Part shown: one piece after another, positions 13,749-18,974 of the stretch
Numbering within the stretch: position 1 is the first letter of the stretch
Layout: each line of letters opens with the position of its first letter
Assembly: GCA_040079935.1 (NCBI GenBank)
Contig: JBEBJI010000035.1
Span: forward strand, 1-18,974
Length of the DNA: 18,974 nucleotides
Source: Methylotenera_A sp040079935
GTDB lineage: Bacteria > Pseudomonadota > Gammaproteobacteria > Burkholderiales > Methylophilaceae
Direction: 5' to 3'
The notes under the pieces: model-generated
Databases searched by the model: none
What the model saw: the letters and a program-made list of their open reading frames with translations, nothing else
Told to the model about the DNA's origin: nothing
Translations under genes and position numbers: made by a program

Positions 13749-15425
13749 ATGCTTTCAGACATCGAGATCGCGCAGGCTGCAACCTTAAAGCCGATTGTCG
13801 GGGTCGCCAAAAAGCTCAATATTTCATCTGAAGACTTAATTCCTTACGGCCACACCATAGCTAAACTTAGCGCTAACTGCCTGAATAAATTAAAAAAAAA
13901 TCTCAACGGCAAACTAGTACTCGTTACTGCCATTAGCCCCACACCAGCGGGCGAGGGTAAAACAACCACAACGATTGGGCTGGCTGATGCGCTCAATAAA
14001 GTAGGTAAAAGAGCCATTGTTTGCATACGCGAGCCATCACTTGGCCCTGTGTTCGGCATTAAAGGCGGCGCGACGGGTGGCGGCTACGCGCAGGTGGTGC
14101 CGATGGAAAATATCAATCTGCATTTTACTGGCGATTTTCACGCGATTTCGGCGGCAAATAATTTGTTAGCGGCCTTAATTGATAATCATATCCATCAAGG
14201 TAACTTGCTGAATATAAAAGATATTACTTGGCGCCGCTGCATGGATATGAACGACCGCGCGCTGCGCAAAATTGCGCTGAATCAAGAATTTGCATACGAT
14301 ACGGGCTTTGATATTACTGTGGCGAGTGAAGTGATGGCGATTTTCTGCTTGGCAGAGAGTTTAGACGATTTAAAAACGCGTTTGGGTGAAATTCAAGTCG
14401 CAACTAATGTCCTCGGAGAGCCAATATTGGCCAGGCATCTGAAGGCACATGGCGCGATGACCGCACTGTTAAAAGACGCGTTTCAGCCGAATTTGGTACA
14501 AACTTTAGAGCACACACCCGCGATAATTCACGGCGGGCCGTTTGCCAATATCGCACACGGCTGCAATTCGGTGGTCGCGACAAAAATCGCGCTAAAACTG
14601 GCGGATTACGTGGTGACCGAGGCGGGTTTTGGTGCCGATTTGGGCGCTGAAAAGTTCTTTGATATTAAATGCCGCAAAGCCAATTTACAGCCAGATGTGG
14701 TGGTGATTGTGGCGACAGTACGCGCGCTAAAGTATCACGGCGGTTGCGATTTAAAAGATTTAAATGCTGAGAATATAGATATTTTATTAAATGGAATAGA
14801 TAATTTATCTAAACATATTCATAACTTACATGAACAATTTGGTATGCAAGTCATTGTGGCGATTAATCATTTTCATCATGATACAGAAGCTGAAATAGAT
14901 GCCCTGCAGGCCAATATCCATGCGCTTGCTGGCGATGCTCCAAAAGATAAGGCAATGGTTAAGGCGATTGTATGCAAGCATTGGGCAAACGGCGGCGCGG
15001 GAGCGACAGACTTGGCGCATGAGGTGATTGAAGTGCTCAATCAAAGTCAATCAAAATTCAAATTACTTTATCCAGACACAATGCCTTTGCGCGAAAAATT
15101 AGAAACCATCGCCACTAAAATCTATGGCGCGGCCAAGGTGGAATTGAGTAAAAATGCGACTGAAATGCTTGCGATGCTAGAAAAAACTTACGCGCATTTC
15201 CCAATTTGTATCGCCAAAACTCAGTATTCATTTTCAAGCGATGCTGCCCTGCGATGTGCGCCCACTGGGCATACCTTGGTGGTGAACGAGTTGCGCCTTT
15301 CGCGCGGCGCAGGTTTTATTGTGGCGATTTGCGGCAAAATCATGACCATGCCAGGCTTGCCCAAAGTGCCAGCCAGCGCGCGGATAGATGTAAACGTAGC
15401 AGGCAGTATTACGGGTTTATCGTAA
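13749..15425 (+). CDS. fhs: Formate-tetrahydrofolate ligase
   Basis: This cytosolic enzyme makes 10-formyltetrahydrofolate from formate, tetrahydrofolate and ATP, and in methylotrophs links formate to C1 metabolism. The ATP-binding SPTPAGEGKTTTTIGL (64-77), REPSLGPVFGIKGGATGGGYAQVVPM, LHFTGDFHAI, HGGPFANIAHGCNS and the C-terminal IAKTQYSFSSD and GAGFIV blocks are all family hallmarks. Length 558 is normal, but residues 385-398 (ALQANIHALAGDAP), encoded by dispersed repeat copy E, fall between EAEI and HWANGGAGATDLA, where remembered family sequences are about 11 residues shorter; an in-frame insertion is likely. No strong Shine-Dalgarno is seen before the ATG. It lies 14 bp after the ATPase gene. 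Confidence 0.96.
   Translation: MLSDIEIAQAATLKPIVGVAKKLNISSEDLIPYGHTIAKLSANCLNKLKKNLNGKLVLVTAISPTPAGEGKTTTTIGLADALNKVGKRAIVCIREPSLGPVFGIKGGATGGGYAQVVPMENINLHFTGDFHAISAANNLLAALIDNHIHQGNLLNIKDITWRRCMDMNDRALRKIALNQEFAYDTGFDITVASEVMAIFCLAESLDDLKTRLGEIQVATNVLGEPILARHLKAHGAMTALLKDAFQPNLVQTLEHTPAIIHGGPFANIAHGCNSVVATKIALKLADYVVTEAGFGADLGAEKFFDIKCRKANLQPDVVVIVATVRALKYHGGCDLKDLNAENIDILLNGIDNLSKHIHNLHEQFGMQVIVAINHFHHDTEAEIDALQANIHALAGDAPKDKAMVKAIVCKHWANGGAGATDLAHEVIEVLNQSQSKFKLLYPDTMPLREKLETIATKIYGAAKVELSKNATEMLAMLEKTYAHFPICIAKTQYSFSSDAALRCAPTGHTLVVNELRLSRGAGFIVAICGKIMTMPGLPKVPASARIDVNVAGSITGLS
14900..14941 (+). repeat. Dispersed repeat copy E (inside fhs)
   Basis: TGCCCTG (14900-14906), CAG, then the exact core GCCAATATCCATGCG (14910-14924) and the tail CTTGCTGGCGATGCTCC. 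It is the most complete copy and contains the 8-bp palindrome CCTGCAGG. In frame it encodes ALQANIHALAGDAP. Confidence 0.85.
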
Positions 15426-15983
15426 TTGCTAACGGTTGAAAAATCCGGCGCGGCCGAGCAAATCATTAATAAATCGCGCTTTCTCGCTTGGGTGGCAAGC
15501 TGTAACAGTGAGCAACAAGTGGGCGCATTTTTACGCGCTATTGCCGCGCAACACCAATCTGCAAGCCATTTGGCGTATGCGTTTCGCATCAAAACTGCCG
15601 AGGGTATTGTTCCGCGATTTTCCGATGCGGGCGAACCCAGCGGTACCGCTGGCAAGCCCATTTTGCAAATGCTCGAAGGTCGCGATTTAATTAACGTTGC
15701 GGTTGGCGTGATACGCTATTACGGTGGCGTTAATTTGGGCACTGGCGGCTTGGCGCGCGCTTATGGCGGCACGGCCAAAATGGCGCTGGAAGCCGCAAAA
15801 ATAGTGGACTTTGTCGAGATGCGAGAAGTTGATTTAAAAGTACAATATAAGCAATTAGATGAGTTGACGCGCTTGGTAGCGCAGCTAAAAGGCAATATTT
15901 TGGATAAGGTATTTGGTGACGAGGTGCGTGTTAAAATTTGCTTGCCTGTACCAGCGCTAGCCGCGCTTGAAAGATTTACCTAA
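15426..15983 (+). CDS. YigZ/IMPACT family protein
   Basis: A 185-residue member of the IMPACT/YigZ family (UPF0029), slightly shorter than the usual ~200 residues. The signature FSDAGEPSGTAGKPILQ and VIRYYGGVNLGTGGLARAYGG are both present, with the C-terminal half resembling the DUF1949 domain. Function in bacteria is unclear; a link to translation or stalled ribosomes is suggested for relatives. The start must be the TTG at 15426, since the N-terminal block EQIINKSRFLAWV begins only about ten codons later and no ATG or GTG is in frame. That TTG follows the fhs TAA with no gap and in the same frame, without an obvious ribosome-binding site. Confidence 0.9.
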   Translation: MLTVEKSGAAEQIINKSRFLAWVASCNSEQQVGAFLRAIAAQHQSASHLAYAFRIKTAEGIVPRFSDAGEPSGTAGKPILQMLEGRDLINVAVGVIRYYGGVNLGTGGLARAYGGTAKMALEAAKIVDFVEMREVDLKVQYKQLDELTRLVAQLKGNILDKVFGDEVRVKICLPVPALAALERFT

Positions 15984-16001
15984 ACTTAAGAAAAGTATTC
16001 A

Positions 16002-17012
16002 GTGAAAAATATTCAAACATCAAAATTTGACATCGCCTCGTGGATACTCATTGGCGTGGCGATGGTGCTGGTTTTAAAACTAAATTTATTGCCCGCGCTG
16101 TTGGCGGGTTTGTTGGTTTTCGAGCTTATTCACATGCTAACGCCGCGCATCGCGCGCAAGTTTCCTGGCAACCGCGCAAAGCTTATCGCCATTGCTTTTC
16201 TGGCGATTGTCATTGTCGGCTTGCTCAGCTTAGCTGGCGCGGGTTTGGTGGCATTTTTTAGGTCAGAATCTGGTAGCTTAACGGTGTTGTTGGCGAAAAT
16301 GGCACAAATTATTGAAGACTCTCGCAAAATCTTGCCAACTTGGATATTAGATCGTCTGCCAGCAGACGCGATTACCTTTAAGGAGGAGGCTGCAATTTGG
16401 CTACGCACACATGCGGATGAGCTACAAGTGGTCGGCAAAGAGGCGGGTCGCGCAAGCGCGCATGTGCTCATCGGCATGATTATTGGCGGCATGGTGGCGT
16501 TGCGCGAAGTGATTATAGATGAGCATTACAAGCCTTTCGCGCGCGCTATGGCGCAACGCGCGCACTTGTTTGGCGATGCGTTTCGGCGCATAGTCTTTGC
16601 GCAAGTGCGCATTGCCGCCATCAACGCGTTTTTCACCGGCATTTATTTGGCGATTATTTTGCCATTGTTGGGTGTGCATTTACCTTTGGTGAAGACTTTA
16701 ATCGCGCTTACTTTTGTGGTCGGTTTGATTCCTGTGTTGGGTAATTTAATTTCTAACACGGTCATAGTGATTGTCAGCTTGAGCCAATCGCTGACAGTGG
16801 CAATCGGCTCGCTGGCGTATTTGATCATTATTCACAAGTTCGAATATTTTTTAAACGCACGCATTGTCGGCGGCCAAATTCGCGCCAATGCGTGGGAGCT
16901 ACTAATTGCCATGTTGTTGATGGAATCTGCGTTCGGCTTGGCTGGTATCGTCGCCGCGCCGATTTATTATGCATATATTAAAAGTGAGTTAAGGGCGCGT
17001 GATCTGGTTTAA
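16002..17012 (+). CDS. AI-2E family transporter (PerM/TqsA-like permease)
   Basis: A 336-residue inner-membrane protein of the AI-2E transporter superfamily (formerly UPF0118) with about seven or eight membrane segments and a large hydrophilic stretch around residues 95-145. The C-terminal LIALTFVVGLIPVLGNLISNTVIVIVSLSQS and VGGQIRANAWELLIAMLLMESAFGLAGIVAAPIYYAYIK are family hallmarks. Members export AI-2 or act as sodium/proton antiporters; the substrate here is unknown. The start is a GTG at 16002 with a weak AAGAAAAG upstream. It is 18 bp after the YigZ gene and ends the plus-strand gene run. Confidence 0.9.
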   Translation: MKNIQTSKFDIASWILIGVAMVLVLKLNLLPALLAGLLVFELIHMLTPRIARKFPGNRAKLIAIAFLAIVIVGLLSLAGAGLVAFFRSESGSLTVLLAKMAQIIEDSRKILPTWILDRLPADAITFKEEAAIWLRTHADELQVVGKEAGRASAHVLIGMIIGGMVALREVIIDEHYKPFARAMAQRAHLFGDAFRRIVFAQVRIAAINAFFTGIYLAIILPLLGVHLPLVKTLIALTFVVGLIPVLGNLISNTVIVIVSLSQSLTVAIGSLAYLIIIHKFEYFLNARIVGGQIRANAWELLIAMLLMESAFGLAGIVAAPIYYAYIKSELRARDLV

Positions 17013-17020
17013 ATAATGAC

Positions 17021-17112
17021 GCCCTGTAAGCGTAAAGGTCATCACCGCAGAATATACCAGCTAAAGCTGGTTAATCATGTGCGAAACCCGCATAGACACT
17101 TGTTAACAGGGC
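17021..17112. other. Foldable intergenic segment between convergent genes
   Basis: GCCCTGT (17021-17027) and ACAGGGC (17106-17112) are a 7-bp inverted repeat enclosing 78 bases. Inside lie a 6-bp hairpin ACCAGC-TAAA-GCTGGT (17056-17071) and a shorter GTGCG/CGCAT pairing (about 17079-17092). On the plus strand the outer stem is followed by TTTATTTT. It fills the whole gap between the permease and M48 genes. It may be a bidirectional terminator or a small structured RNA; it lacks the T-arm sequence of a tRNA. Confidence 0.4.
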
Positions 17113-17113
17113 T

Positions 17114-18100
17114 TTATTTTAACAAATAAAAACGATTTTCCAGCGTTTTGCCGGCTTTTACTTTATCTAAACTGCTCCCAACAGAGTCGCCCAGTTTGGC
17201 TAGGCGCTCATCTGGTGACGGATGCGTTTTAAAAAGTAGTGCGACGCTGCTATCATTTTTGCTGGTATGCCCAATCGTTTGCAACACTTCTGGCAAGCCA
17301 AATGCCTCGTAACCCGCGCGGGCAGACAATACCAAGCCCATGCGGTCGGCTTCAAATTCGGCATCTTTATCTAAACTGCGCGCGCTAATTTCTGCACCAG
17401 TACCAAGTGCTTTTTTAGCCAACTTGTCATTTTTACCCAATAAATCGCTTAATTTCCCCGCACCAATATTTAATAATTGCTGTTTTTGCAGCACTTTAAG
17501 TTGATGCTTTTTCACCACGTGCGCAATTTCGTGACCAAGCACACCAGCCAGTTGCGCCTCGTTTTGCAGTTTTTGATACAAACCTTTGGTGACAAGCACG
17601 TAACCGCCTGGCGCGGCAAAGGCGTTTAAATCGTTGCTATCAATCACGCCGAATTTCCATGGCAAATCAGAGCGTTCAGATTGTGAGGCAACCCAACGGC
17701 CAACTTTGTTGACGTATTGTTGCAGCGCTTCGTCTTTTACCAAAGGCGCGGCACCCAAAATGCTGCCTGTGATTTCGCGACCTAGTGCGACTTCTTCTTC
17801 TTTGCTGGGCTTTTTCCAGTTAAATTCAGGTTTTTCAGGTTCTACTTTAGCCGTTTCTACTGGCGGAACAGCATCGCCAGCAACCGCTCCAGTATTAGTT
17901 TCTGGAACAGGTGTTGCTGATGATTCGGCGGGTTTTGCAGCTTCAGTTTCTGTTTTTTCGCCGTTTTTCACTTCTTCAATCTTCTGTTTGGCGGCTTTTT
18001 CTAATTCTTTACCTAAATCAAACGCTTGCGCATTAGCCGAGATTAATCCAGCTGTTAGAAATAAGCTAAATAGTAATTTATTCATACTTATTTTTTTCAC
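17114..18100 (-). CDS. Exported M48 family zinc metalloprotease
   Basis: A 328-residue periplasmic or envelope peptidase. A signal peptide spans residues 1-26 (LLFSLFLTAGLISANAQA). Residues 30-100 form a low-complexity E/K/P/A/T linker. The M48 domain follows, with zinc-binding HEIAH (190-194), the third-ligand segment EFEAD (248-252) and FKTHPSPDERLAKL near the C-terminus. This layout resembles BepA/LoiP-type envelope quality-control proteases, but no TPR domain is present. The GTG at 18100 is favoured over an ATG 15 bases downstream because AAGGAG lies eight bases before it. It overlaps the SH3 gene stop as GTGA, so the two are coupled. A partial repeat copy (17869-17887) encodes AVAGDAV in the linker. 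Confidence 0.93.
   Translation of the reverse strand: MKKISMNKLLFSLFLTAGLISANAQAFDLGKELEKAAKQKIEEVKNGEKTETEAAKPAESSATPVPETNTGAVAGDAVPPVETAKVEPEKPEFNWKKPSKEEEVALGREITGSILGAAPLVKDEALQQYVNKVGRWVASQSERSDLPWKFGVIDSNDLNAFAAPGGYVLVTKGLYQKLQNEAQLAGVLGHEIAHVVKKHQLKVLQKQQLLNIGAGKLSDLLGKNDKLAKKALGTGAEISARSLDKDAEFEADRMGLVLSARAGYEAFGLPEVLQTIGHTSKNDSSVALLFKTHPSPDERLAKLGDSVGSSLDKVKAGKTLENRFYLLK
17869..17887 (-). repeat. Possible partial dispersed repeat copy G (M48 linker)
   Basis: On the minus strand GCGGTTGCTGGCGATGCTG matches the tail half of copies E and F over about 15 bases (TTGCTGGCGATGCTG), but the CCAATATCCATG core is absent. It encodes GAVAGDAV in a low-complexity linker where alanine-rich sequence could arise by chance, so membership is uncertain. 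Confidence 0.4.
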
Positions 18101-18588
18101 TTTTGGACTCCTTTCAAATACGCCATTTTAGTGGCACTTAGGCCGCCCGCGCTGGCGAAGCTTTGTGCGACGCTAGGCGACACGGCGTGACTTTCCATTT
18201 TTTTCATTTCTTCTTCATTAAATTTGGCGGCTTTTAGCTCTTCTGCGCTCAAACCGCGAATGCCCGTGGTCGAAACCACTTTGCCAGTGCCAGCGCGACC
18301 GCTGGCGATATCTGCCACGCTGCTACCGCTACTGGAAGCTGCGCCGCGTTTAACCGATAGCAGCCTCACCCAACCTGTATATTTTTTGCTTTTTACTTGC
18401 AGCCAAGCGCCTTTTTTGCTGAGAATTTCCACGCTGTCATTTTTAGCTAAACTGCCGACTGATTTAGCATCGGCATAAGGCTCTTTGCGTAAAGTGTCCG
18501 CTTTAAGTGCGGTTCCAGCATCGCCAGCAAGCGCATGGATACTGCCTCCCAGCGCTATAATAAAACAAATTTTTATTATGCTTCTCAT
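18097..18588 (-). CDS. Exported SH3-domain protein
   Basis: A 163-residue protein with an N-terminal signal peptide (MRSIIKICFIIALGGSIHALA, likely cut after A21) and a bacterial SH3 (SH3b) domain at about residues 25-82 (LRKEPYADAKSVGSLAKNDSVEILSKKGAWLQVKSKKYTGWVRLLSV). The C-terminal half is Ser/Ala/Glu-rich without a known domain. SH3b domains usually bind peptidoglycan or envelope proteins, so it may guide or regulate the M48 protease whose start overlaps its stop. The ATG has a good GAAGGA ribosome-binding site, formed at the end of the upstream gene. Repeat copy F supplies the signal peptide cleavage region. Confidence 0.85.
   Translation of the reverse strand: MRSIIKICFIIALGGSIHALAGDAGTALKADTLRKEPYADAKSVGSLAKNDSVEILSKKGAWLQVKSKKYTGWVRLLSVKRGAASSSGSSVADIASGRAGTGKVVSTTGIRGLSAEELKAAKFNEEEMKKMESHAVSPSVAQSFASAGGLSATKMAYLKGVQK
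18514..18552 (-). repeat. Dispersed repeat copy F (signal peptide of the SH3 gene)
   Basis: On the minus strand this reads GGAGGCAGTATCCATGCG then CTTGCTGGCGATGCTGG. It agrees with the core at GCCARTATCCATGCG except for one base and matches copy E through the whole tail. In frame it encodes GGSIHALAGDAG, sense to its gene, and so provides the AxA signal peptidase site. Confidence 0.8.
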
Positions 18589-18598
18589 ATTAAATCCT

Positions 18599-18974
18599 TC
18601 ATGCTAAATCCTCATGGTTATTTTCGTGTTCCAGCTTAATTACCGCTTGCGCAAACAGCGTGCGCCACTGCGCTGCCAAGCTAGATTGATTCAATAATTT
18701 ACCTTCATGCAACGCATAACGCGTGGCGGTATCAGTTGGTAGACCTAATTCTGTGATTAAAGTTGTGAGTTGGTTGGCAATGGCTTGCGCATCTTGTTTG
18801 GCGGCTGCTGCATATTCGGGTTTGGTATCGGCAAATACCCAACTTACCACGATCATGTCGCCAAATAAGCCCCAAATGCCACTTTGCGCGCCAGATAGCG
18901 CCTCAATGGTGCTGGGTGTTTTGCTGATAAGCTCAACCTTTCGCTCAAGCTTTGTCTGCAATGCGTCGGTTAGC
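18599..18974 (-). CDS. Hypothetical protein, 5' end beyond the window
   Basis: The frame is open to the right edge of the window (L-T-D-A-L-Q-T-K before residue KLERKVEL), so the real start probably lies outside; a TTG at 18961 is only an apparent start. The visible ~124 residues hold one moderately hydrophobic stretch (SGIWGLFGDMIVVSWVFA) and otherwise polar helices (AAAAKQDAQAIANQLTTLITEL and SSLAAQWRTLFAQAVIKLEHE). I do not recognise a family. It is followed 10 bp later by the SH3 gene, whose ribosome-binding site overlaps this stop region, so the three minus-strand genes likely form an operon. Confidence 0.6.
   Translation of the reverse strand, partial: LTDALQTKLERKVELISKTPSTIEALSGAQSGIWGLFGDMIVVSWVFADTKPEYAAAAKQDAQAIANQLTTLITELGLPTDTATRYALHEGKLLNQSSLAAQWRTLFAQAVIKLEHENNHEDLA

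Noticed and set aside
17021..17112. A tRNA gene, suggested by the 7-bp closing stem
   Set aside because: There is no GTTCGAAT-type T-loop, no recognisable anticodon arm next to a D-arm, and stem spacing is wrong.

Overview
The window looks like chromosomal DNA of a betaproteobacterium, probably a methylotroph of the Methylophilaceae (Methylotenera-like). This is an inference from gene content (a CysB-linked assimilatory sulfate cluster with a DUF934 partner, FdxA-type ferredoxin, formate-tetrahydrofolate ligase), moderate GC with AT-rich intergenic DNA, and closely packed genes. No rRNA, tRNA, CRISPR array, transposase or prophage gene was seen.

Layout. Bases 1-46 hold a terminator for a gene left of the window. 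Bases 56-3442 carry a Bcr/CflA-type efflux protein, an orphan helical protein with an RNxxxH motif (HEPN-like at best), a DUF4126 membrane protein on the minus strand, and a hypothetical protein built from two copies of a ~70-residue helical unit. A strong terminator follows at 3507-3533.

From 10178 down to 3545 on the minus strand lies a sulfur assimilation module: TauE/SafE exporter, siroheme sulfite reductase, DUF934 protein, APS reductase, CysD, CysN and, after a gap, a 7Fe ferredoxin. Several junctions overlap or abut (ATGA, TAATG, TAA-ATG). The divergent cysB-type LysR gene at 10319 shares a 140-bp AT-rich control region with the exporter. The route inferred is sulfate to APS (CysDN), APS to sulfite (four-cysteine APS reductase, no APS kinase needed), sulfite to sulfide (siroheme reductase, perhaps fed by ferredoxin).

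From 10319 to 17012 seven plus-strand genes run with almost no gaps: cysB, a DUF302 lipoprotein, a small membrane protein, a DUF853/HerA-like ATPase, fhs, a YigZ/IMPACT protein and an AI-2E family permease. After a 101-bp foldable intergenic segment, 18974-17114 on the minus strand carries a truncated unknown gene, an exported SH3 protein and an M48 metalloprotease, linked by tight or overlapping junctions.

The most notable signal is a dispersed ~25-40 bp DNA repeat. Its core GCCAATATCCATGCG occurs identically three times and nearly so twice more, usually preceded by TGCCCTG plus three bases and often followed by GCTGGCGATGC. It lies in both orientations, once between genes and otherwise inside coding sequences, where it stays in frame and adds a peptide like ANIHALAGDAP to Fhs, a lipoprotein linker and a signal peptide. 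It behaves like a protein-compatible mobile repeat or an extended uptake-type sequence.
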